Shown here in pieces: positions 16,680 through 24,699 of a stretch of 64,000 nt of DNA. Made by a program: the position numbers and the translations under genes. Source of the DNA: Rivibacter sp049446155. GTDB lineage: Bacteria > Pseudomonadota > Gammaproteobacteria > Burkholderiales > Burkholderiaceae_C. The stretch is taken from the NCBI RefSeq assembly GCF_049446155.1, contig NZ_JBMSEE010000006.1, forward strand, positions 124,001 to 188,000, in the 5' to 3' direction. The notes under the pieces were generated by a model. The model was not told the origin of the DNA, did no database searches, and worked only from the letters and a program-made list of their open reading frames with translations. Numbering within the stretch: the first letter of the stretch is position 1; every line of letters begins with the position of its first letter.

Positions 16680-18010
16680 TTGCCAGCGCCATCCTCGACG
16701 AGACCCACGATGCCGGTCTCGAAAGCTGGGTCGCGTCGGCCAACGATCCGGCCAGCGACTTTCCGATCCAGAACCTGCCGTTCGGCCGCTTCCGGCGCGC
16801 CGCAGCGAAGGAGCCGTGGCGCATCGGCATCGCGATCGGCGACCAGGTGCTCGACCTCGCGCTGGCGCGTGAGCGCGGGCGCTGGGAGCCGCGCGTGCAG
16901 GCCTGGCTCGAGCCGCTGGCTGCCGGCGACTTGAACCGCCTCCTGGCCGAAGGCGGCGACGCGCGCCGCGCCGTGCGCCGCGCGCTGTCGCGCGCGCTCG
17001 CGGCAGGCAGCGAGCAGCAGGCCGCGCTCGGCGCCTGCCTCGTCGCGCAGGCCGACATCGAGCTCGGCCTGCCGTGCGAGATCCGCAACTACACCGACTT
17101 CTATACCGGCATCCATCACGCCACCGCGGTCGGCAAGCTGTTTCGACCCGACAACCCGCTGCTGCCGAACTACCAGTGGGTGCCGATCGGCTACCACGGC
17201 CGCGCGTCGTCGATCGTCGCGAGCGGTACACCGGTCGTGCGGCCCTGGGGCCAGCTCAAAGGCCCGAGCGACGAGACGCCGCGCTTCGCGCCGAGTGCGC
17301 GCCTGGACTTCGAACTCGAGCTCGGCGTCGTGATCGCGCAGGGCAACGCACTCGGCGAGCCGCTGTCGATGGCGCAGGCCGAGGACGCGCTGGCCGGCGT
17401 CGTGCTGCTCAACGACTGGTCGGCGCGCGACATCCAGCCCTGGGAGTACCAGCCGCTGGGCCCTTTCCTGTCGAAGAACTTCGCGACCACGATCTCGCCG
17501 TGGCTGGTGACGATGGAGGCGCTGGCGCCGTTTCGCTGTGCCTTCGAGCGGCCCGCCGGCGATCCGCATCCGCTGCCCTACCTCGACTCGGCCGACAACC
17601 GCGCGCAAGGCGCGTTCGACATCGCGCTGTCGGCACGGCTGCGCACGGCAGCGATGCGCGAGCGCGGCGAAGCGCCGGCCGTGATCTCGCGCTCCAACTT
17701 CCGCGAAGCGGCCTACTGGACCCTCGCGCAGATGGCCACCCACCACGCGAGCAACGGCTGCAACCTGCAGCCGGGCGACCTGCTCGGCACCGGCACACAG
17801 TCGGGGCCGCAGCCGGGACAGGGCGGCTCGCTGCTCGAACTGAGCGCGGGCGGGCGCGAGGCGCTCCGGCTGCCCGACGGCAGCGAGCGGCACTTCCTCG
17901 AAGACGGCGACGAACTCTGGCTCGAAGCGCATGCGATGCGGCCCGGCGCGCGGCGCATCGGCTTCGGGGCGTGCTGCGGCGAGATCCGGCCGGCGAGGCC
18001 GGGCGGCTGA
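16676..18010 (+). CDS. fahA: Fumarylacetoacetase
   Basis: A 444-residue hydrolase that splits fumarylacetoacetate into fumarate and acetoacetate, the last step of homogentisate breakdown. Family marks are NYTDFYTGIHHATAVGKLFRP in the active-site region, FELELGVVI with metal-binding acidic residues, NDWSARDIQPWEYQPLGPF, and GDLLGTGTQSGP. Full length with the usual N-terminal SH3-like domain. The start overlaps the hmgA stop. No maleylacetoacetate isomerase gene lies in the cluster, so that step must be encoded elsewhere or occur with glutathione alone. Confidence 0.96.
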   Translation: MIASAILDETHDAGLESWVASANDPASDFPIQNLPFGRFRRAAAKEPWRIGIAIGDQVLDLALARERGRWEPRVQAWLEPLAAGDLNRLLAEGGDARRAVRRALSRALAAGSEQQAALGACLVAQADIELGLPCEIRNYTDFYTGIHHATAVGKLFRPDNPLLPNYQWVPIGYHGRASSIVASGTPVVRPWGQLKGPSDETPRFAPSARLDFELELGVVIAQGNALGEPLSMAQAEDALAGVVLLNDWSARDIQPWEYQPLGPFLSKNFATTISPWLVTMEALAPFRCAFERPAGDPHPLPYLDSADNRAQGAFDIALSARLRTAAMRERGEAPAVISRSNFREAAYWTLAQMATHHASNGCNLQPGDLLGTGTQSGPQPGQGGSLLELSAGGREALRLPDGSERHFLEDGDELWLEAHAMRPGARRIGFGACCGEIRPARPGG

Positions 18011-18150
18011 ACGCCAATCGCACAAACCAACGGTTCTGTGCGCGAACAATGATTCTTCGTTCGTACAAACCCGGTTCGCCCGTTCGAGCCGGCTTGTCAT
18101 CATCGTTTGCACATTCAGGCGCCGCAGCGCGCCATAGCGGAGACCCCACC
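18011..18150. promoter_or_regulatory. Spacer before the TRAP genes with an inverted repeat
   Basis: The 140-bp gap between fahA and dctP is less GC-rich than the flanking genes. It contains CGAAC at 18043-18047 and GTTCG at 18059-18063, an inverted pair with an 11-bp spacer. The half-site resembles those in the IclR/MBL divergent region. A second promoter for the transporter under the same regulator is possible. The ribosome site GCGGAG lies just before the dctP ATG. Confidence 0.4.
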
Positions 18151-19206
18151 ATGCTTTCAACCCGCCGCTCGCGCGCGACCCGCGCCGCGCTCGCCACCGC
18201 CGCGCTGCTCGCCGCGGCATTTGCCACCGCGGGCGCGCAGGCGCAGGAAGTAACGCTCAAGGTGCATCACTTCTGGAACCCGGCCGCGATGCCGCCCACG
18301 CGCATCCTGCAGCCGTGGTGCGACAAGATCGCCGCCGAGTCCAACAACCGGATGAAGTGCCAGATCTTCCCGACCATGCAGTTGGGCGGCACGCCGGCGC
18401 AGCTGATCGACCAGGCCAAGGACGGCGTTGTCGACATCGCGTTCACGCTGCCGGGCTACACCGCGGGTCGCTTCCCGGTGATGGAGGTCTTCGAGCTGCC
18501 CTTCATGACCAGCTCGGCCGAGGCCGCGGCCAAGGCCGCCTGGGACTATTACGGCAAGTACGGCCAGAAGGAGTTCGCGAGCGTCAAGCCGCTGATGTTC
18601 AGCGTGCACGACGAGGGCTACCTCCACACGCGCGACAAGCAGGTCAAGACGCTGGCCGACCTCAAGGGCCTGAAGCTGCGCGCGCCCACGCGCATGACCA
18701 ACAAGCTGCTCGCCTCGCTGGGCGCGACGCCGGTCGCGATGCCGCTGCCGGCGGTACCCGAGGCGGTGAGCAAGGGCGTGATCGACGGCTTCCTGCTGCC
18801 GTGGGAGGTGATCCCCTCGGTCAAGCTGCAGGAGATGGTCAAGTTCCACACCGAGACCGACCAGGCGCACAACGCGATGTACAGCGCGCTGTTCATCCTC
18901 GCGATGAACCCGGCCAAGTACGCCAGCCTGCCGGCCGACCTCAAGGCCGTGATCGACCGCAACAGCGGCGCGGGCCTGTCGGCCAGCGCCGGCAAGATCT
19001 GGGACGAAAGCCAGGCGGTCGGCCGCAAGCCGGCGGTCGATCGCGGCAACACCTTCTACACGCTGCCGGCCGCCGAGACCGAGCAGTGGGTCAAGGCCAG
19101 CGCGCCGCTGTACGACGAGTGGGTCGCGCAGATGGACAAGGCCGGCCTGCCCGGCAAGCAGATGCTGCAGGACGCGCGCGACCTGCTGGCCAAGTACAAG
19201 AAGTAG
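18151..19206 (+). CDS. dctP: TRAP transporter solute-binding protein (DctP)
   Basis: A 351-residue periplasmic receptor. It has a cleavable signal peptide (about residues 1-32, ending AGAQAQ) and the DctP fold signatures MPPTRILQPWCDKI and LKGLKLRAPTRMTNKLLASLGATPVAMP. The Arg in LKLRAPT is the position that normally binds a carboxylate, so an aromatic or aliphatic carboxylic acid is the likely ligand. It belongs to the homogentisate cluster, 140 bp behind fahA and 81 bp before dctQ, which suggests import of the cluster's aromatic acid substrate (inference). Confidence 0.93.
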   Translation: MLSTRRSRATRAALATAALLAAAFATAGAQAQEVTLKVHHFWNPAAMPPTRILQPWCDKIAAESNNRMKCQIFPTMQLGGTPAQLIDQAKDGVVDIAFTLPGYTAGRFPVMEVFELPFMTSSAEAAAKAAWDYYGKYGQKEFASVKPLMFSVHDEGYLHTRDKQVKTLADLKGLKLRAPTRMTNKLLASLGATPVAMPLPAVPEAVSKGVIDGFLLPWEVIPSVKLQEMVKFHTETDQAHNAMYSALFILAMNPAKYASLPADLKAVIDRNSGAGLSASAGKIWDESQAVGRKPAVDRGNTFYTLPAAETEQWVKASAPLYDEWVAQMDKAGLPGKQMLQDARDLLAKYKK

Positions 19207-19231
19207 TTCCCGTCGCCGGCACGGCGCCTGT

Positions 19232-19269
19232 GCCGCCGCAGCGCCCGCGCGCCGCGGCGGCTTTCGTTT
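19232..19269 (+). terminator. Intercistronic hairpin between dctP and dctQ
   Basis: An 8-bp perfect stem (GCCGCCGC 19232-19239 with GCGGCGGC 19254-19261, 14-nt loop) followed by TTTCGTTT. It lies between the binding-protein and membrane-subunit genes. Such hairpins often attenuate transcription or protect the upstream mRNA, so the binding protein is made in excess over the membrane parts. Confidence 0.5.
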
Positions 19270-19287
19270 GACCTTCGCTTCGAATCC

Positions 19288-19809
19288 ATGAACGTCCTGC
19301 GCAAGCTGGCCGCGTGGTTCGCGATCCTCGCGGGCCTCGTGGCCGGCGCGGTCGCGCTGCTCACCGTCGCCAGCATCCTCGGCCGAAGCCTCGCCTCGCG
19401 GCCCATCGCCGGCGACGTCGAACTCACGCAGTTCGGCATCGCGCTCGCGATCTCGCTGTGCCTGCCGTGGTGCCAGCTGCACGGCGCCAACATCCTGGTC
19501 GACTTCTTCACGCAGAACGCATCGCCGCGCACGCGCCAGCGGCTCGACGCGTTCGGCGCCGCGCTGGTCGCGGTGTTTTGCGGCCTGCTGTCGTGGCGCG
19601 CCGCGGCCGGCGCGTTCTCGGTCGCCGAGGCCGGCGAGACCACGATGATCCTCGACCTGCCGATGTGGATCACCTACGCGGTGCTCTCGCCCGGCCTCGC
19701 GCTCGCCGCCCTGATCGCGCTGCTGCAGGCCATTGCGTTGTGGCGGGGGCGGATCGCGCAGACCGGCGATGCGGCCTTGCCGTCGCTGCCGCACGGAGAC
19801 GCCCGATGA
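19288..19809 (+). CDS. dctQ: TRAP transporter small permease (DctQ)
   Basis: A 173-residue inner-membrane protein with four predicted membrane segments (starting LAAWFAILAGLVAGAVALL, then around 50-70, 90-110 and 130-150). The DctQ signature appears as GDVELTQFGIALAISLCLPWCQLHGANILVDFF. It pairs with DctM to form the membrane unit of the Na+-driven importer. Its stop overlaps the dctM start (ATGA at 19806-19809), as is usual for this pair. Confidence 0.92.
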   Translation: MNVLRKLAAWFAILAGLVAGAVALLTVASILGRSLASRPIAGDVELTQFGIALAISLCLPWCQLHGANILVDFFTQNASPRTRQRLDAFGAALVAVFCGLLSWRAAAGAFSVAEAGETTMILDLPMWITYAVLSPGLALAALIALLQAIALWRGRIAQTGDAALPSLPHGDAR

Positions 19810-21131
19810 GCGCGACCACCATCGGTCTGGGCGTGTTCGCCCTGATGCTCGCGATGATGGCGCTGCGCGTGCCGATCGCCGCGGCAATGTTCATCCCCGG
19901 CGCGCTCGGCTACTGGGCGCTGACCAACGACATCGCGCTCCTGAACCTGCTCAAGGGCTCGGCGGTCGCGCGGCTGACGGTCTACGACCTCAGCGTGATC
20001 CCGCTGTTCCTGCTGATGGGCCAGTTCGCCACGCAAGGCGGCCTGAGCCGCGCGCTGTTCAAGGCGGCGGCGGCCTTCGTCGGCCACATCCGAGGCGGCC
20101 TCGGCATGGCGGCGGTGCTGGCGGCGGCGGCCTTCGGCGCGGTGTGCGGCTCCTCGGTCGCGACCTCGGCGACGATCTCGCAGGTGGCCTATCCCGAGAT
20201 GAAGGCGCACGGCTACCACGGGCGGCTGTCGACCGCGGTGCTGGCCACCGGCGGCACGCTGGGCATCCTGATCCCGCCATCGGTGCCGCTGGTGGTCTAC
20301 GCCATCCTCACCGAGCAGAACATCGCCAAGCTGTTCGCCGCCGCGCTGGTGCCGGGCCTGCTCGCGATGGCCGGCTACATCGCGGTGATCTGGTTCGTGT
20401 GCCGCCGCCACCCGGAGCTCGCCACGCGCAGCGAGCCGCTGCCGTGGTCGGCGCGCCTTCACGCGCTGTACGGCGTGTGGCCGATCGCCACCATCTTCGT
20501 CGTCGTGTTCGGAGGCATCTACGGCGGCTGGTTCACGCCCACGGAGGGCGCGGCGGTCGGCGCGATCGGCACGCTGATCGCGGGCCTGGCGCAGCGCGAA
20601 CTCGGCCTCGAGGGCATCAAGCGCAGCTTCCTGGGCGCCGCCGAAACCTCGGCGATGGTGTTCATGATCTTCCTCGGCGCCGACATGATGAACTCGGCGC
20701 TCGCGCTGACGCAGATGCCGGCGCAGCTGGCGAGCTGGGTCGGCGGCCTCGCGGTTCCGCCGCTGGCCATCGTCGCCGCGGTGCTGGTGTTCTACGTGAT
20801 CCTCGGCTGCGTGATGGACGAGCTGTCGATGATCCTGCTCACCATCCCCGTGCTGTTCCCGGCCGTGATGGGCCTGGAGCTGTGGGGCCTCGCGCCCGAG
20901 GCCAAGGCCATCTGGTTCGGCATCCTGGTGCTGATGGTGGTGGAGGTCGGTCTGATCGCGCCGCCGGTGGGGCTCAACGTCTACGTCGTCAACAGCATCG
21001 CCAAGGACGTGCCGATGTCCGACACCTACCGCGGCGTGCTGGCCTTCCTGGTGAGCGACTTCGTGCGCGTGATGGCGTTGCTGTTCTTCCCGGTGATCAG
21101 CTTGTGGCTCGTGGGGGTGCTGTTCACGTAA
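19806..21131 (+). CDS. dctM: TRAP transporter large permease (DctM)
   Basis: A 441-residue inner-membrane transporter subunit with about 12 hydrophobic segments. Family motifs include IPLFLLMGQFATQGGLS, FGAVCGSSVATSATI, GGTLGILIPPSVPLVVYAI and IAPPVGLNVYVVNSI. Full length. It forms the substrate channel with DctQ and receives cargo from DctP. It is the last gene of the homogentisate unit; a hairpin and a dispersed-repeat-like sequence follow. Confidence 0.94.
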   Translation: MSATTIGLGVFALMLAMMALRVPIAAAMFIPGALGYWALTNDIALLNLLKGSAVARLTVYDLSVIPLFLLMGQFATQGGLSRALFKAAAAFVGHIRGGLGMAAVLAAAAFGAVCGSSVATSATISQVAYPEMKAHGYHGRLSTAVLATGGTLGILIPPSVPLVVYAILTEQNIAKLFAAALVPGLLAMAGYIAVIWFVCRRHPELATRSEPLPWSARLHALYGVWPIATIFVVVFGGIYGGWFTPTEGAAVGAIGTLIAGLAQRELGLEGIKRSFLGAAETSAMVFMIFLGADMMNSALALTQMPAQLASWVGGLAVPPLAIVAAVLVFYVILGCVMDELSMILLTIPVLFPAVMGLELWGLAPEAKAIWFGILVLMVVEVGLIAPPVGLNVYVVNSIAKDVPMSDTYRGVLAFLVSDFVRVMALLFFPVISLWLVGVLFT

Positions 21132-21133
21132 GC

Positions 21134-21187
21134 GGAGCGAGGGGGCTTGCTCCATCTCCCGCGTGCGGAAGAGGGGCGGGGTGAGGG
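21134..21187. repeat. Hairpin and REP-like dispersed sequence after dctM
   Basis: GGAGC (21134-21138) and GCTCC (21149-21153) can pair just after the dctM stop. The following 21150-21187 (CTCCATCTCCCGCG, then GGGGCGGGGTGAGGG) resembles a degenerate form of a short repeat seen in intergenic spacers of many GC-rich proteobacteria. That resemblance is from memory. It may help end transcription of the TRAP genes. Confidence 0.5.
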
Positions 21188-21220
21188 CCGGCGCGGAGCT
21201 TTGCCGGCGATGATCCCGCC

Positions 21221-22012
21221 ATGAAAGCCCTGCTGTGGATCGCGATCGGCTACCTGCTGCTGGTGGCGGCGGTCTTCCTGCTGCAGCAGCGGCTGCTCTA
21301 CCTGCCGCAGCGCGCCAGCGTCGAGCAGCTCGCGCACGGACCGCTGCGCGCCTGGCCGACGGCCGCGGACTTTCGCGGCCTGCTGGCCGAGCCGGCCGGC
21401 GCCGCGCGCGGCACGGTGATCGTCTTCCACGGCAATGCCGGCCATGCCGGGCATCGCGCGTTCTATGCGCAGGCCCTGCTGCCGCTGGGCTGGCGCGTGA
21501 TCCTCGCCGAGTACCCCGGCTACGGCCCGCGCGACGGCGCGCTCGGCGAGGCCAGCCTGGTTGCCGATGCGCGGGCCACGCTTGCGCTCGCGCAGCGGCA
21601 GTTCGGTTCGCCGCTGGTGGTGCTCGGCGAATCGCTCGGGGCGGGCGTCGCGGCCGCCGCGGTCGAAGCAGACACCGAAGGCGTGGCCGGCCTGCTGCTG
21701 ATCACACCGTGGGACCGGCTCGCGCACGTTGCCGCGCACCACTACCGCTGGCTGCCGGTCGAGTGGCTGCTGCGCGACGGCTACGACAGCGCGCCGCACC
21801 TGGCCGGCTTCCAGCGCCCCATCGCCATCGTCGTGACCGAGCACGACCGCGTCGTGCCGACGCGCTTCGGCCATGCGCTGCACGAGGCGTTGCGCGGGCC
21901 GAAGCGGCTGCTCGTGATCGAGGACAGCGGCCACAACGACTGGCCCGATCGCGTCGATGCCGCGTGGTGGCGCGAGGCGATCGGTTTCGCGGCCGGCGAG
22001 CGGCCGCGCTGA
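21221..22012 (+). CDS. Membrane-anchored alpha/beta hydrolase
   Basis: A 263-residue hydrolase of the Bem46/ABHD13-like group. One N-terminal hydrophobic helix (about residues 4-21, LLWIAIGYLLLVAAVFLL) probably anchors it in the inner membrane. The catalytic triad is visible: nucleophile Ser in LGESLGAG, Asp in TEHDRVVPT and His in SGHNDWP. VFHGNAGH supplies the oxyanion region. The substrate is unknown. It has 89 bp to dctM and 82 bp to the next gene, so it may be a separate unit. Confidence 0.88.
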   Translation: MKALLWIAIGYLLLVAAVFLLQQRLLYLPQRASVEQLAHGPLRAWPTAADFRGLLAEPAGAARGTVIVFHGNAGHAGHRAFYAQALLPLGWRVILAEYPGYGPRDGALGEASLVADARATLALAQRQFGSPLVVLGESLGAGVAAAAVEADTEGVAGLLLITPWDRLAHVAAHHYRWLPVEWLLRDGYDSAPHLAGFQRPIAIVVTEHDRVVPTRFGHALHEALRGPKRLLVIEDSGHNDWPDRVDAAWWREAIGFAAGERPR

Positions 22013-22094
22013 CGGCGCCGCCTCGCTTGGCAAACGCCGGCGTGGCGACGTAAGGTGCGCGTTCGCCGCTTCGCGCCGCAAGAGGAGACCCGCC

Positions 22095-23546
22095 ATGCCG
22101 GTCCACCCCGATCTGCCGCCCGGTCGCTTGCCGATCAAGCTCGATGCCACGTCGAACGGCGAGTTCGCGCCGGTGCCGCTCGATGCCGCGGCGCGCCACG
22201 CGCGCACGCTGGCGCAGTCGGCGGTCGAGGAGGCGCGCCGCAGGCTTGGGATGTCGCGGCGCCGCTACCTGGTCTCGCTGCTCGGCGCGGCCGCGACGCT
22301 GGGCGCTTTCAACCGCGGCTTCGCGGCGGCCGGCCGGCGCGGCGGCGCCTACGAACTCGCGCCCGAGGCGCCCTACGAACTCGCGGCGGCGCAGGCCGCG
22401 ATCGGCGGCGAAGAGCTCATCTTCGACGTGCAACTGCACCACGTGAACCCGCAAGGCGCATGGCGCCGGCGCGCCTCGCCCGAGGCGTTCAAGGGCATGC
22501 CCAACAGCGGCTGCGGCCAGGCCGACCACATCGAATGCTTCTCGAGCGGCGCGCTGCTGAAGGACGTTTTCATGGACAGCGACACCGCGATCGGCGTGCT
22601 CTCGCACGTGCCGGGCGGCGCGGACGACAACCCGCTCGACTTCGAGGCCGCGGCCGCCACCCGGCGCGCCGCCGCCGCGCTCGACGGCAGCGAGCGGCTG
22701 CTGCTGCACGGGCGCTGCATGCCCACGCTGGCCGGCGAGATCGAGGCCATGGCGGCGCAGGCCGAGCGATTCCCGGTGGCGGCGTTCAAGACCTACACGC
22801 AGTTCGGCCCGCCCGGCGGCGCCGCGGGCTTCCGGCTCGACGACGATCGCCACGGCACGCCATTCATCGACGCGGCGCGCCGGCTTGGCGTCAGGCGCAT
22901 CGCGGTGCACAAGGGCCTGGCCTTCGGTGCGCGCGGCTTCGAGTTCTCGCTCGCCGACGACGTGGGCCCGGCGGCGCGCAAGCACCGCGACATGAGCTTC
23001 CTGATCTACCACGCGGGCTTCGACACCGGCACCAAGGAAGGGCCCTACGACCCCAAGGCGCGCGCCGGCGTCGACGTGCTGATCCGTTCGATGCGCGCGG
23101 CCGGCCAGCCGGACAACGTCTACGCCGAGCTCGGCAGCACCTGGCGCTTCGTGATGCGCGACCCGGACCAGGCCGCGCACCTGCTGGGCAAGCTTCTGCT
23201 GAGCTTCGGCGAGGACCGCATCCTGTGGGGAACCGATTCGGTCTGGTATGGCAGCCCGCAAGACCAGATCCAGGCCTTTCGCGCCTTCCAGATCAGCCGC
23301 GAGTTCCAGCAGCGCTACGGCTACCCGGCGCTCACGCCGCAGATCAAGCGCAAGATCTTCGGCCTCAACGCGGCGCGGGTCTACGGCATCGACCCGGTGC
23401 CGCTGCAGCGCCGCCTGGCGAGCGACGCGGTGCAGCGCCAGCGTGCCGAGTACGCGAACGATCCCAAGCCCTCGTTCGCGACCTACGGGCCGCGCACGAG
23501 GGCCGAGTTCCAGGCCTTGCGGCGCCTGGCCGGCGAGCGGCCCTGA
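22095..23546 (+). CDS. Exported amidohydrolase (Amidohydrolase_2 family)
   Basis: A 483-residue protein. A twin-arginine-like export signal begins not at the N-terminus but at about residue 54 (SRRRYLVSLLGAAATLG). Family features are FDVQLHHV (the usual first metal His appears as Gln), a His in AVHKGLAFG, and WGTDSVWYGSP near the C-terminus with the metal Asp. The group includes decarboxylases and hydrolases, and the substrate cannot be told. AGAGGAG lies before the ATG. The gene ends one base before the stop of the convergent hsp20 gene. Confidence 0.85.
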   Translation: MPVHPDLPPGRLPIKLDATSNGEFAPVPLDAAARHARTLAQSAVEEARRRLGMSRRRYLVSLLGAAATLGAFNRGFAAAGRRGGAYELAPEAPYELAAAQAAIGGEELIFDVQLHHVNPQGAWRRRASPEAFKGMPNSGCGQADHIECFSSGALLKDVFMDSDTAIGVLSHVPGGADDNPLDFEAAAATRRAAAALDGSERLLLHGRCMPTLAGEIEAMAAQAERFPVAAFKTYTQFGPPGGAAGFRLDDDRHGTPFIDAARRLGVRRIAVHKGLAFGARGFEFSLADDVGPAARKHRDMSFLIYHAGFDTGTKEGPYDPKARAGVDVLIRSMRAAGQPDNVYAELGSTWRFVMRDPDQAAHLLGKLLLSFGEDRILWGTDSVWYGSPQDQIQAFRAFQISREFQQRYGYPALTPQIKRKIFGLNAARVYGIDPVPLQRRLASDAVQRQRAEYANDPKPSFATYGPRTRAEFQALRRLAGERP

Positions 23547-23547
23547 G

Positions 23548-24144
23548 CTAGCGAGACGCGCCGCCCGCGCCCCCGGTCGGGCCGCCCTGCGCCGGTGACG
23601 ACGACTCGTCCTCGATCGTCAACTGCCGCCCGCGGCCCTTCGGCGAAGGCGCGTCGAAGCTCACGTCGAGCACGCCGTCGCGGAACGAGGCGCGCGCGCT
23701 GTCGACATCGACGCCCTCCGGCAGCGGGATGCTGCGGTAGAAACTGCCGTAGCTGCGTTCGCTGCGGTAGTAGCCGTGGCCGCGCTCCTCGCCCGAGCTG
23801 CTCGCCTGGCGGCGCTCGCCCTGGATGGTCAGCTGGCCGTCGGACAGGTCGACCTTGATGTCGTCCTTGCTCATGCCGGGCAGGTCGGCGCAGACGTGCA
23901 GCCGGCCCTCGCGCTCGTGCATCTCGATCTGCGGCATCCAGGCGGCAGCGCCCTCGCTGCCCCAGGCGCGCCCGCCCATGAACTCGTTGAACAGGCGGTT
24001 CATGTCCTCGTCGAGCTGGTGCAGCAGCGCGAACGGGCCGCCTTGCGGCCATCCGAGGCCGTAGCTGCCGCGCGTGGCGAGCCCGCCGCCGCGTTGCTGC
24101 TGCGCAGGTTGTTGCCCGGCCGAGGGGGATTGACGTTGGGCCAT
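23548..24144 (-). CDS. Hsp20/alpha-crystallin small heat-shock protein
   Basis: A 198-residue chaperone that holds unfolding proteins. The alpha-crystallin domain spans about residues 68-160 (IEMHEREGRLHVCADLPGMSKDDIKVDL, RSERSYGSFYRSIPLPEGVD, then FRDGVLDVSFD). It has a Gln-rich disordered N-terminus and a Gly/Ser-rich tail. Length is at the upper end for the family. It lies upstream of nothing on its strand but follows the CBS gene by 24 bp, so the two are probably co-transcribed as a stress unit. Confidence 0.95.
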   Translation of the reverse strand: MAQRQSPSAGQQPAQQQRGGGLATRGSYGLGWPQGGPFALLHQLDEDMNRLFNEFMGGRAWGSEGAAAWMPQIEMHEREGRLHVCADLPGMSKDDIKVDLSDGQLTIQGERRQASSSGEERGHGYYRSERSYGSFYRSIPLPEGVDVDSARASFRDGVLDVSFDAPSPKGRGRQLTIEDESSSPAQGGPTGGAGGASR

Positions 24145-24168
24145 GGCGTTCTCCTTGGCGTGTGGATC

Positions 24169-24609
24169 TCAAGCGTCCATGCGTTGCGAGTGCTGGCCGC
24201 CGGGGCGCGAGATGCCGCCGAGCGCCTGGCCGGCCTGCGGTTCGTTGTGGTGGGTCGCGATGTCGCCCAGCGAGACGATGCCCACCAGCCGCTTGTCGCG
24301 GTTGAGCACCGGCAGGCGGCGAACGCGGATATCGCCCATGTTCTGGGCGACCTCGTCGAGGTCGTCGTCCTCGTAGCAGTACTTGACCTCGGGGCTCATG
24401 ACCTCCTTGACGGTTGTCTGCGGGCCCTTGCCCTGGGCCACGCCGCGCACCGCGATGTCGCGGTCGGTCAGCATGCCGACGAGGCGGTCATTGCTGCCGA
24501 TCGGCAGCACGCCGGCGTCCAGGTCGGCCATCATGCAGGCGGCCTGCTCGAGGGTGTCGTCGGGACTCGCGACGCAGACGTCGCGCGTCATCGCTTCACT
24601 GACTTTCAT
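24169..24609 (-). CDS. Two-CBS-domain protein
   Basis: A 146-residue cytoplasmic protein made almost only of a CBS pair: residues 5-60 (VSEAMTRDVCVASPDDTL to GMLTDRDIAVR) and 68-125 (VKEVMSPEVKYCYEDDDL to GIVSLGDIA). Stand-alone CBS pairs bind adenine nucleotides and regulate partners; the partner here is unknown. GGAG precedes the ATG at 24609. It is likely co-transcribed with hsp20, and divergent from a larger CBS/cNMP protein. Confidence 0.93.
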   Translation of the reverse strand: MKVSEAMTRDVCVASPDDTLEQAACMMADLDAGVLPIGSNDRLVGMLTDRDIAVRGVAQGKGPQTTVKEVMSPEVKYCYEDDDLDEVAQNMGDIRVRRLPVLNRDKRLVGIVSLGDIATHHNEPQAGQALGGISRPGGQHSQRMDA

Positions 24610-24699
24610 GGTCCAGCTCCTTTGAAAGGGGGAGGCGGCGTGATCCGCCCGGCTGTATCCATGACGCGGCAAGCTGCGTGCCGGTTCGGTGATGTCCCG

